This document shows, piece after piece, positions 1-7,056 of a stretch of 7,056 nt of DNA. How positions within the stretch are numbered: the stretch's first letter is position 1; each line of letters starts with the position of its first letter. Under the pieces are notes generated by a model that worked only from the letters and a program-made list of their open reading frames with translations, was not told the DNA's origin and did no database searches. Source of the stretch: Bacteroidales bacterium (GTDB lineage: Bacteria > Bacteroidota > Bacteroidia > Bacteroidales > UBA932); the NCBI GenBank assembly GCA_023230265.1, contig JALNXR010000102.1, forward strand, positions 1 through 7,056, given 5' to 3'. A program made the translations under genes and the position numbers.

Positions 1-140
1 GAGCTTTAGGGTAATCTGGGATCTCTGTGGTGAGTTGGGCAACTGAGATAATTTGAAGCAGATAACAAATGGAAGAGTCAAAGTAGATAACAGAGGGATT
101 TACCCTCGTTGACAACAGATGTCAAATAATATAAAAATTT
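1..140. other. non-coding end of operon; no gene supported
   Basis: No credible start or protein family is seen on either strand. On the minus strand one frame stays open from the TAA at about 99-101 to the left edge, but it has no ATG and no recognisable content. An imperfect direct repeat, AGATAACA at 60-67 and 85-92, is present. The stretch probably holds the 3' untranslated end of the operon and the start of an intergenic region that continues past the left edge. Confidence 0.5.
93..107 (-). terminator. possible weak transcription terminator hairpin
   Basis: A perfect 5-bp GC-rich stem (GAGGG paired with CCCTC) with a 5-base loop lies 33 bases downstream of the sigma factor stop. A shorter 4-bp inverted repeat, GACA/TGTC at 111-123, is adjacent. 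On the minus strand no clean T-run follows the stem, so it is at best a weak intrinsic terminator. It could equally be an RNA-stabilising 3' end or chance. Confidence 0.3.
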
Positions 141-710
141 TTAGGCGAAGATTTTTAATTTATCCTTAGATTTCACACTAAATTTTGGAGAGTTAAACTT
201 TGTTAATGCCCTCTTTATCCTTTTGTTGGCTATTGATATCTGACTGTCGATTGTCTTTACAGATACCGATAATATATTCGATATTTCCTTATATTTTAAT
301 TTCTCCTCTTTTGCTAAAAGGAATATCATTCTGCATCTTTCTGGTAATCTTATGATAACATCTTCAATAACCATCTGCAACTCTTTTTTCATTAACCTAT
401 CAAGAGGACTTAGAACTACATCAGGAATTTCAACTATAGTATTGAAATCTAAAGTTTCCTGGCGATCCATCCTCTTTTTTATCATAAGAGCCTTATTTTT
501 AACTGAAGTAAAAAGATATGGTTTAATTTTTTGAATCTCCGGGAGTTTGTCTTTTATTATCCATAGACTAAGGAACACATCTGATACACAGTCTTCTGCC
601 AGATCTTTTCTTTTTAGAAGATAAAGAGCAAATCTGAACAAACCCGGATAGTATTCATGAAAATATTCCATGAATACCATCTCTTGGTTTGTTTTTACAG
701 TCTCTCTCAT
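141..710 (-). CDS. ECF-type RNA polymerase sigma-70 factor
   Basis: This 189-residue protein has the two-domain layout of extracytoplasmic-function sigma factors, which direct RNA polymerase to a small set of promoters. Region 2 spans about residues 14-80, with FHEYYPGLFRFALYLL followed by the acidic DLAEDCVSDVFLSLW helix that binds core polymerase and the -10 element. Region 4 spans about 111-168, with IIRLPERCRMIFLL and then the helix-turn-helix YKEISNILSVSVKTIDSQIS for -35 recognition. The length is normal for Bacteroidetes ECF factors and there is no extra C-terminal domain. The start at 710 is 11 bases after the metalloprotease stop, so the gene is probably co-transcribed as the last member of the operon. 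Met11 or Met14 are possible alternative starts, since region 2 begins near residue 14. No FecR-like anti-sigma gene is visible beside it, unlike the usual sigma/anti-sigma pair. Its target promoters are unknown; control of this operon is an inference. Confidence 0.93.
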   Translation of the reverse strand: MRETVKTNQEMVFMEYFHEYYPGLFRFALYLLKRKDLAEDCVSDVFLSLWIIKDKLPEIQKIKPYLFTSVKNKALMIKKRMDRQETLDFNTIVEIPDVVLSPLDRLMKKELQMVIEDVIIRLPERCRMIFLLAKEEKLKYKEISNILSVSVKTIDSQISIANKRIKRALTKFNSPKFSVKSKDKLKIFA

Positions 711-721
711 ATAAGGAGGGA

Positions 722-3139
722 TTATTTGGGATCTAGTATTTTATCTATTGATGTGACTATGTCTTTATAGTGTTCAACAATAATATTGTTTTTAATCCTC
801 TTTTGTTTAATCAGTAAATCCTTTTTCAGAATTTTTAAGTCGTTTTTCAAAAGCAGTGTATAATCAGAAAAAGATACCATGTCTGGTTTATCAGGAGATG
901 TTCTCCTTTTAAACATCTCCTCAATTTTGGAAATATATGCTCGCTGCAAAATACGTCTGTTTATGTCGGGAGTCGCATTTGTATAAAGATCTCTCCAGAC
1001 TGCACTTCTTACATCGGCAATGTATTCATCAGGTTTATAGTATTTCCCTGGCTCTGTTGATTCCAGGTAGATAAAATCTAACAACTTTCCAATAGAGAAT
1101 ATAGAATTGAAAACCCTGATTTGGGACTCTTGAACATTTCTATACTCTAAAAGGAATTGGTCAAATTTTTGATAATAGTCGTTTCTAATCAGCCATTCAG
1201 GAGTATCTAAGGCATTTTTTTCCAGGAAATCCAAAGATTCCTTTTGAATATCTTTTTTCACAGGGTAGTATTGCGCCCCGGATTGATCTGAATTCTTGGG
1301 ATCCTGGTATGTGCCTCCAAGATTAGATGACACATGCAACATATATTTCGTCCATTGAGAAATACATTTTTTATATATTTTTTTCAGGTTTGAATAGCTC
1401 TTACCCTCCTCTTTTGTCCAATCACCAATGTTGTCCATCACATACTTGAGATTTTTTATCCCATATTCAGAAGCGAGTATATGATTGTCCCCCAGGTCTT
1501 CTGTCTGGGCTCTGGGATCTTTTTGAATAAGCCACTGTTCTCCATATAGATACTTAGGATTATCTGCCTTGGCTTTTAACATCTTATCGAGTACGAGATC
1601 CGTCTCATCAGGAGTTTTATGGTCAGGGAAATATCTATAGCCCCATTCGATGGCGTGCTTGTCGTAATCTCCGATAATCGGAAAAAGATTAGTTACATTA
1701 TCTTCTGGTTGTGCTATATAATTAAATCTTGCATAGTCCATTATAGAGGCACTTGTCCCATATTTATCTGTAAAAGTCTTAGATCTGAGTGAGTCAGTAG
1801 GAAAAGCATTGCTCCCTGCAAAGTTATGTGCAAGTCCTAAAGTGTGTCCTACTTCATGACAAACCAAATACCTTATCAAACGGCCCATGAGATCTTCATT
1901 ATAAACCATTTTACGTGCTTCCGGATCTACAGCTCCGCATTGGATCATATACCAGTCATGCAAAAGTTTCATAACATTATGGTATATGCATACATGACTC
2001 TCAATTATTTCCCCTGATCTTGGATCCGCAGTGTGTGGACCGTATGAATTTTCCACATATGATGCAAAATATGATACCGATGAATAGCGTGCATCCATTA
2101 TATCGAAGTCTGGATCTTCTTCTTTAGTCGGCAAAGTTAATGCTTTTATAGCATTTTTAAATCCAGCCTGCTCAAAAGCAATATTCCAATCTTCTACACC
2201 CAGTTTAAAATACTTGATCCATTGTTTTGGAATAGAAGAATCCAGATAATAAACAATAGGTTTTATTGGTTCCACCAGTTTACCCGCCTTATACGCATCA
2301 ACATCAGAAGGCTCTAATCTCCACCTTTTGGCATAGCCTGTTCTAACTGACTCCTGAGCATCATCAAAGCTGTAATCGTATTGACTTCGTGAAAAAAAGC
2401 CCACTCTTAAGTCGTAATATCTTGGCATCATAGGCTTCTCCGGCAAAAGAAGTAAGGAATTGTGAATCTCTAATGATACGCTCTTTAGATTATCATTCTC
2501 AATTTTATCGTTTTCTGTTATAGAATAGGATTTAACGGTTTTGACTTCAATGTTCTTTTCAAATGATTTCATTGATATGATGAAACTTGTTTTATCGTCC
2601 TGGTTTCCTATTCCGAATGTTTTCTTTAACGTTGCATTTAGACCGAATCCAAGTATGTCTTTTCCAAAGAGATCCGTCACATCAATAATTACCGAAGAAT
2701 CTTTTGAGTATCCCGCAATTTCCATAGCTGCAATAATTGGAGGAAAAGCCGAACTATATACAGCATCATACATTACGCTTTCCTTCGTGGCAACTTTTTT
2801 ATATATTTTTGTTCGCAGCAATATTTTTCTATTACTCTTTTCCCAGAAGAAGACCCTTTCATCCAGCTCCTCTCCTCCGAATCCCATATCCATTGCTGTT
2901 TTGGATGTTCTTGTAACGAGAAGCATATCTCTTCCAAACAATGAGTCCGGAATTTCGAAATAATATTTCCCCTCAAGATTGTAAATATTAAACATGCCTT
3001 CGTTTAATTTAGCTTTACTACATAAGGTGGAATAAATATTGTCCGGGACGCTTGAATCCGTAGCCCCTTTTGATTGAGCATTGATAAACATAGCTCCGGA
3101 GAAAAGCAGATAAAGAAATAGTAATGTTGTTTTTTTCAT
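722..3139 (-). CDS. secreted zinc-dependent metalloprotease (DUF5118/DUF5117/DUF4953 type)
   Basis: This 805-residue protein is a predicted metzincin-like zinc protease exported across the inner membrane. Residues 1-21 form a Sec signal peptide (Lys2-Lys3, a hydrophobic core, then FINA before Gln22) with no lipobox cysteine, so it is periplasmic or released. Residues about 35-80 (GMFNIYNLEGKYYFEIPDSL) match the DUF5118-type N-terminal region, and about 90-280 the DUF5117-type region. The catalytic motif HEVGHTLGLAHNF gives zinc ligands His428, His432 and His438 with Glu429 as catalytic base, and SIMDY at 465-469 supplies the Met-turn (Met467). These fit an active enzyme. The upstream ADPRSGEII segment (371-379) is also typical of the family. 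Length is about usual for this Bacteroidota group. It starts 13 bases after the preceding barrel gene and ends 11 bases before the sigma factor gene. The substrate is unknown; processing of a surface protein or of peptides for the TonB receptor is inference. Confidence 0.93.
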   Translation of the reverse strand: MKKTTLLFLYLLFSGAMFINAQSKGATDSSVPDNIYSTLCSKAKLNEGMFNIYNLEGKYYFEIPDSLFGRDMLLVTRTSKTAMDMGFGGEELDERVFFWEKSNRKILLRTKIYKKVATKESVMYDAVYSSAFPPIIAAMEIAGYSKDSSVIIDVTDLFGKDILGFGLNATLKKTFGIGNQDDKTSFIISMKSFEKNIEVKTVKSYSITENDKIENDNLKSVSLEIHNSLLLLPEKPMMPRYYDLRVGFFSRSQYDYSFDDAQESVRTGYAKRWRLEPSDVDAYKAGKLVEPIKPIVYYLDSSIPKQWIKYFKLGVEDWNIAFEQAGFKNAIKALTLPTKEEDPDFDIMDARYSSVSYFASYVENSYGPHTADPRSGEIIESHVCIYHNVMKLLHDWYMIQCGAVDPEARKMVYNEDLMGRLIRYLVCHEVGHTLGLAHNFAGSNAFPTDSLRSKTFTDKYGTSASIMDYARFNYIAQPEDNVTNLFPIIGDYDKHAIEWGYRYFPDHKTPDETDLVLDKMLKAKADNPKYLYGEQWLIQKDPRAQTEDLGDNHILASEYGIKNLKYVMDNIGDWTKEEGKSYSNLKKIYKKCISQWTKYMLHVSSNLGGTYQDPKNSDQSGAQYYPVKKDIQKESLDFLEKNALDTPEWLIRNDYYQKFDQFLLEYRNVQESQIRVFNSIFSIGKLLDFIYLESTEPGKYYKPDEYIADVRSAVWRDLYTNATPDINRRILQRAYISKIEEMFKRRTSPDKPDMVSFSDYTLLLKNDLKILKKDLLIKQKRIKNNIIVEHYKDIVTSIDKILDPK

Positions 3140-3152
3140 TATTAAAATTAGT

Positions 3153-4745
3153 TTAGAATGTTAAGATACCAAAGGCAAAACCGACAAGTGCCCTGTTGGA
3201 ACCTTTTATTATGTTATAATTGTTGCCATATACTGATATATACCCCGAAAGGGAATTCTTAGATCTTTGCAGTGGAAACTTGTACTTGATATCCGCTCCG
3301 TAAAAAACTCTATCATGATTGAAATAGTTATAATCCGGTATCAATACATTGTCCTGTATCACGGTTTTTTGAGCGGCCTCCAATAATTCGTTTAAAACCA
3401 AATGATTGTTTCCTTTTGTCTGATAGCCAAAAGAACCAGACAAGTGAACAGAATTACGGTTTTTATTTAGGAGCACATATCCCCCCCTTGCCTTTATGGT
3501 ACTTTTTTCAATACCTATTGATGAATATGGAAGTATATACCGGCATTCGGATTTATCATAGGAATAACTTAACCCGGCATACCAGTCATATTCTCCAGGA
3601 GTGTCAAGATGATAATATGTCCAGCCAGCAAGAGCATTTGTTGCAAAGTTGCGGTATTTTACAGCGCTGAAGATAGTCTCCCAGATGCTTATTATTGCGC
3701 CGTTAGGGTTTGTATAGACACCTGGCTCCTGTAGATACTCGTTAGACCATCCGTTGACATCATTAATTTTTAGATTAAAATTATGGACTCCTTTGTTATA
3801 GATTATATTTGCATAGATACCAGCCGAATAGGTCACTGAGTTGTAGTCTCCGGGGCTTTTTTGAGAAGCTTGCTCGACTTTATCCTCTCTTGAATCTATT
3901 CCGGCAGATAGCAGAAAATTGAAATTGTTCTTTGATAACTCATATTGTATCTCAGATCCCAGAATATTACTTATTCTATCTCTTTCGTAATCAAGAATAC
4001 GGACTATGTTGTATTCTCCATTGCCTTTCATGTCATAATAATCATACTTATCTGACTGGTTGGATATCGTTACAGGCTTTTCCATTTTTTCCTTTGAAAA
4101 ACGGTAACTTCCGGTTATTCCTACTTTGCTACATGGTGACAATTGAAATGCGAACCCGGGATTGATAGAATAATTTGCCAATAAACTTCTGGAACGAGGA
4201 TCCCGGAGTCTTGAATAATCTCCCACCTGATACTCTACTCCAATTCCTGCATAGGCAAAATTGAAAAGCTTTTTAGATGACATTTTTGCCTTTAATTCTA
4301 TCAACTGTTCTTCATATTCGCCTTTCAAAGCGCTTCCCGCATAATATGGATTACCATTATATGGATCTATTATATCCGAAAAGGCCTTATCCTTAAGCCT
4401 GCTTTGAGAATATTTAAAAGCTCCCCAAAGGTTAAGATGTTTCAATCCTTTGTAACTATCAGAATAGAAATTTATACCTGATTTAGATCCCTCTTGTTGT
4501 GCCCGGTGGTCGTCCCCTGCAAGGTATATCCCTCCAAAATATGTAATCCCATAATCCGGCATAGGATTTACTCCCAGAGAAGTCGGATTGCTGGTATATT
4601 CCCAGTTATTAAGCGTGGATTTAAGTGTTCTTTCCTGTATGGACCCAGATACATTCTTATAATAATTTTGTTCCTGGGAAAAGCATATTTGGAAACTAGT
4701 CAAAAAAACTGCTAGTAAAATGAATAATTTTTGGTTAGTCATCAT
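3153..4745 (-). CDS. DUF6850-like outer-membrane beta-barrel protein
   Basis: This 530-residue protein has a signal peptide over residues 1-23 (hydrophobic LFILLAVFLTSF, probable cleavage at CFS/Q). The mature part is rich in alternating aromatic and polar segments such as NFAYAGIGVEYQVGDY, SVTYSAGIYANIIYN and DWYAGLSYSYDKSE, and ends in GFAFGILTF with a C-terminal Phe, the usual signature for insertion into the outer membrane by the Bam machinery. The segment DYSRLRDPRSRS near 176-187, and the gene's place directly after a DUF4876-like lipoprotein, suggest the DUF6850 family; that family name is from memory. No enzyme motif is visible, so it may be a structural or transport partner of the receptor. 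Two adjacent ATGs allow a start at 4745 or 4742; 4745 lies 6 bases after the upstream stop. The gene carries a run of seven Gs at 3481-3487 (Arg420-Gly422), in frame here. Confidence 0.82.
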   Translation of the reverse strand: MMTNQKLFILLAVFLTSFQICFSQEQNYYKNVSGSIQERTLKSTLNNWEYTSNPTSLGVNPMPDYGITYFGGIYLAGDDHRAQQEGSKSGINFYSDSYKGLKHLNLWGAFKYSQSRLKDKAFSDIIDPYNGNPYYAGSALKGEYEEQLIELKAKMSSKKLFNFAYAGIGVEYQVGDYSRLRDPRSRSLLANYSINPGFAFQLSPCSKVGITGSYRFSKEKMEKPVTISNQSDKYDYYDMKGNGEYNIVRILDYERDRISNILGSEIQYELSKNNFNFLLSAGIDSREDKVEQASQKSPGDYNSVTYSAGIYANIIYNKGVHNFNLKINDVNGWSNEYLQEPGVYTNPNGAIISIWETIFSAVKYRNFATNALAGWTYYHLDTPGEYDWYAGLSYSYDKSECRYILPYSSIGIEKSTIKARGGYVLLNKNRNSVHLSGSFGYQTKGNNHLVLNELLEAAQKTVIQDNVLIPDYNYFNHDRVFYGADIKYKFPLQRSKNSLSGYISVYGNNYNIIKGSNRALVGFAFGILTF

Positions 4746-4751
4746 AATTTC

Positions 4752-6005
4752 TTATTTGTAAAGTTCAGGCTTGTCGTTGCTGTATGGATCCAAATGATCT
4801 GATGTACCATCCTCTCTGGGTGATACTAATACGAAATCAGCAAAGGAATTATTTGTGTCTTTTAGAATTTTTCTACCATCTGATGTTATATAAGATACTC
4901 CTCTCTCAACCGAAGCTCCTATGTATGATGCATAAGCAGAAGTGTAAGAGGCGTCCAGCAATAATGGCAATCTTTTCATTATTATCTGGTTATCATCTTT
5001 CAAACAATCTACTGCATCTATTATACATGTGACAGGTATTTTTGAAAAAAACATCGTTTTATTAGGTTCGTTTACGACAGGGAAAGAACTCACATCGTCA
5101 TTTTTGAAAATAACAACAGCCGGACCGTATACACTATAAGATACATCCGCAGATTTGGGAGTGGAAAAGTAGATTATATCCAGGTTTGGTACATCAGGGT
5201 TGTCCACATCCTTGTTTGCATCCGCCCAGTATGTTTCCCATTCCACATTGGATAAATCCACTGATCTTGGAATATCCGCCTTGTGATTCAGTGCAGATTG
5301 TGCAACCACTATGCTTTCACCTGGATTAAGAGGATAGTCATCTCCGTCACCGGGGAATTGCGCGATCCATGAAGCATACACATTGTCCTTATCAGTTTGG
5401 TAGAAATAGTTTGGAATGGTTCCGTTAGGACTTCCCCATAAACTTGCTAAGCATAATTTGTCTAAATAGACTACCTTGTCTGAATTGTTATATATGGTAG
5501 TGTATCTGTCGTTTTGATATGACTTATTTGATTCGTTTCGACATCCTGTATAGTATAATTTACTGATTATAAGATCTCCTTTTATAGCCCAAACTAAATT
5601 TTGTTCGAACGAAGTCTGTTTGTTATCCAGTATTCGCAGACCTTCTGTTGTCCCATTCAATACAATATCGGAAGAGATATTATAGGCAGCTTCAGGAGCA
5701 ATCTGCTTAAACTCGTTGTTGGACATTTCAACTGCAACCGACAAGTCGTATATCCCCTGGACAATATTATTGAATACAGCTACTCCATCGCTATTTGTTA
5801 TTGCTGTATAGAATGTTTTTTCGTATCTGTTCTTAAGCATTACCTGTTTACCAACCAGTCCGGAGGTAGAATTGAAATCGTTAGGAAGATTAACATTGAT
5901 CCGTATTTCGCCAATAGCCTCAATATCATTTTTGCTTACGCACGAATATATTGGTAATACGATGAGTGTCAAGTAGAAAAATTTGATTATTATATTACGA
6001 GTCAT
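4752..6005 (-). CDS. DUF4876-like surface lipoprotein
   Basis: This 417-residue protein begins with a lipoprotein signal: positive N-terminus, hydrophobic stretch, then PIYSC with the lipidated cysteine at residue 22. Residues about 32-95 (IRINVNLPND through GKQVMLKNRYEKTFYTAITNSDGVAVFNNIVQGIYDLSV) look like a Cna-B/carboxypeptidase-regulatory-type beta sandwich. From about 144 the pattern LIISKLYYTG, DRYTTIYNNSDKVVYLDKLCLA resembles a lamin-tail-like fold, and is what suggests DUF4876. The mature part has four cysteines (155, 185, 327, 334) that could form two disulfides in the periplasm or on the surface. It starts 6 bases after the TonB receptor stop and ends 6 bases before the barrel gene, the place a SusD-like protein holds in nutrient-uptake operons, but it shows no SusD features. 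Binding of ligand or partner is inferred; the true ligand is unknown. Outer-leaflet display is not proven, since only a weak acidic motif (SKND) follows the cysteine. Confidence 0.85.
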   Translation of the reverse strand: MTRNIIIKFFYLTLIVLPIYSCVSKNDIEAIGEIRINVNLPNDFNSTSGLVGKQVMLKNRYEKTFYTAITNSDGVAVFNNIVQGIYDLSVAVEMSNNEFKQIAPEAAYNISSDIVLNGTTEGLRILDNKQTSFEQNLVWAIKGDLIISKLYYTGCRNESNKSYQNDRYTTIYNNSDKVVYLDKLCLASLWGSPNGTIPNYFYQTDKDNVYASWIAQFPGDGDDYPLNPGESIVVAQSALNHKADIPRSVDLSNVEWETYWADANKDVDNPDVPNLDIIYFSTPKSADVSYSVYGPAVVIFKNDDVSSFPVVNEPNKTMFFSKIPVTCIIDAVDCLKDDNQIIMKRLPLLLDASYTSAYASYIGASVERGVSYITSDGRKILKDTNNSFADFVLVSPREDGTSDHLDPYSNDKPELYK

Positions 6006-6011
6006 GATGGT

Positions 6012-7056
6012 TTATAATTTAAAAAACATTTCAAATCCGTAAGAAAAGATATTTCTATTCCTTTGTTGCACAGCGTCTGAAATTGAACTGTTTTGCCATG
6101 GCTGTGAAAAGAAGCAGTTGTTTACGTAAAATGAAAATCCAAGATATTGATTGATCTCTTTTGTTAATCTTAAGTTGAACAACCACAGAGTAGGCCATGT
6201 CTCTGCAATATTCTTGGTTTTAGAGACATATCTTTGCTCCTCCAGATTGAATCCTTCGAAATTCGTAGTTGATGGATTATCAATCTGGTTTTGTGTAAAA
6301 TAAACAATCATTGTCTGCCCGGTATTTGTTCTGTCTTTGGAAAGATACCCTACAGGAAGATCTGGAATATTATCTTTTTTAGTATAGTCGTACCAAACTG
6401 CTTGTCCGGCAAAAGACACAATGAACTTAATAACAGGAATATGTTGTACTATCCTAAAAGTCGTGTTGAATCTTTTTCTGGTTTCATTATCACTGTCTCT
6501 GGGAAATACCAACATCACAGGTGGATTAGCTCCGGGATAACCCATAGGATTTTGGTAATTCATGTTATGTGTACCCTTTTTGGTCTCAATATACGATCCG
6601 CTCAGGTAGAAGGAAGTTTTTGTATACTCAATGCGCCCAAGGTCAAAATCAAATTCAATACCTTTACTTATAGAATAGGATGTGTTCCCTGGTCTTTCAT
6701 AGCAGAAAAGAATAGTATCCACAGCCGATGGATTGTTTAAATCAAATTGGGGTTTATTGCCTGGAACTACTATTAAATCTGAGTTGTACCATTTATCAAA
6801 CAATGTTGCTTCCCAGTCTGTGTTCTCTGTTCCAAATCCATTATCGACTTTTTCTCTGAATCCTACGACAGAAAAGAGCATTTTATTCGGAAGGTTCAGA
6901 TCAAAACCTGCCTCATATTTTTCACTTTTCATGAATGCTATGTTTTTATTAGTCAAATCGTGCATCTTTGTCGTATATAATAGAAGCTGTTCTTCAGGGC
7001 GATTAGGTGGATAGTAGTTTATGTTTAAAATGTCCTGATATACATATTCAGGATAT
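6012..7056 (-). CDS. TonB-dependent outer-membrane receptor, C-terminal part
   Basis: The frame is open from the right edge to a TAA at 6012-6014, giving 347 visible residues. The ATG at 6965 is internal: the frame continues upstream with YPEYVYQDILNINYYPPNRPEEQLLLYTTK before MHDLTNKNIAFMKSEKYEAGFD. The sequence has the features of the C-terminal beta-barrel of TonB-dependent receptors: a KSEKYEAGFDLNL strand, amphipathic hairpins (TKTSFYLSGSYIETKK, YDYTKKDN), NLRLTKEINQYLGFSFYVNNCF, and a final strand IFSYGFEMFFKL. The plug, any carboxypeptidase-regulatory extension, signal peptide and TonB box lie outside the window. Such receptors take up siderophore, haem, cobalamin, glycan or peptide ligands using TonB-ExbBD energy; which one applies cannot be told from the barrel end. 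It is the first gene visible in the operon, with the lipoprotein gene starting only 6 bases downstream. The promoter is not in the window. Confidence 0.92.
   Translation of the reverse strand, partial: YPEYVYQDILNINYYPPNRPEEQLLLYTTKMHDLTNKNIAFMKSEKYEAGFDLNLPNKMLFSVVGFREKVDNGFGTENTDWEATLFDKWYNSDLIVVPGNKPQFDLNNPSAVDTILFCYERPGNTSYSISKGIEFDFDLGRIEYTKTSFYLSGSYIETKKGTHNMNYQNPMGYPGANPPVMLVFPRDSDNETRKRFNTTFRIVQHIPVIKFIVSFAGQAVWYDYTKKDNIPDLPVGYLSKDRTNTGQTMIVYFTQNQIDNPSTTNFEGFNLEEQRYVSKTKNIAETWPTLWLFNLRLTKEINQYLGFSFYVNNCFFSQPWQNSSISDAVQQRNRNIFSYGFEMFFKL

Noticed and set aside
58..96. Degenerate repeat of AGATAACA, considered as a CRISPR or attachment-site trace
   Set aside because: Only two imperfect copies of eight bases are present, with no regular spacers or mobile-element gene nearby.
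711..740. AAGGAGGG on the plus strand, resembling a strong Shine-Dalgarno site
   Set aside because: No ATG or other plausible start follows within range on the plus strand and no coding frame follows; it is the complement of the gap before the sigma factor gene.
2541..2963. Plus-strand open frame of 140 codons
   Set aside because: It lies wholly opposite the metalloprotease gene, has low-complexity composition and no recognisable domain; it is a shadow of the real gene.
3140..3200. Possible internal Bacteroides-type promoter (TAnnTTTG) before the metalloprotease
   Set aside because: The closest match, TATCTTAA, misses the conserved final bases and lacks a well-spaced TTTG element; the 13-base gap favours co-transcription.
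6012..6965. A separate 317-residue protein starting at the ATG at 6965
   Set aside because: The frame stays open upstream to the edge with receptor-like sequence (NINYYPPNRPEEQLLLYTTK), so this ATG is internal to a longer receptor.
6291..7014. Two overlapping plus-strand open frames (149 and 93 codons)
   Set aside because: Both lie opposite the TonB receptor barrel, whose minus-strand frame is clear and continues to the window edge.

Overview
The window is AT-rich and looks like a Bacteroidota chromosome, most likely Bacteroidales. It has a TonB-dependent receptor of the kind common in that phylum, a lipoprotein of the DUF4876 type, an outer-membrane protein of the DUF6850 type, a zinc metalloprotease of the DUF5117/DUF4953 type and a short Bacteroidetes-style ECF sigma factor. 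No purine-rich Shine-Dalgarno sequence precedes any of the four visible starts, as is usual in this phylum. Family names come from recognising sequence features, not from a database search.

All genes lie on the minus strand and are read from the right edge to the left. They are: the C-terminal 347 residues of a TonB-dependent receptor (6012-7056, cut by the window edge), a DUF4876-like lipoprotein (4752-6005), a DUF6850-like outer-membrane beta-barrel (3153-4745), a secreted zinc metalloprotease (722-3139) and an ECF sigma factor (141-710). The gaps between them are 6, 6, 13 and 11 bases, so they very probably form one transcription unit. Its promoter lies beyond the right edge. Positions 1-140 hold no supported gene, only a short GC-rich hairpin that could end the transcript.

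The likely logic is a cell-envelope uptake or processing module. The TonB receptor imports a ligand, the lipoprotein sits where a SusD-type partner would normally be, a second barrel lies in the outer membrane, and a metzincin-like protease acts in the periplasm or outside the cell. The substrate cannot be read from the sequence. The most unusual points are the sigma factor at the promoter-distal end with no anti-sigma gene in view, and the combination of two poorly characterised envelope families with a protease in one compact operon.
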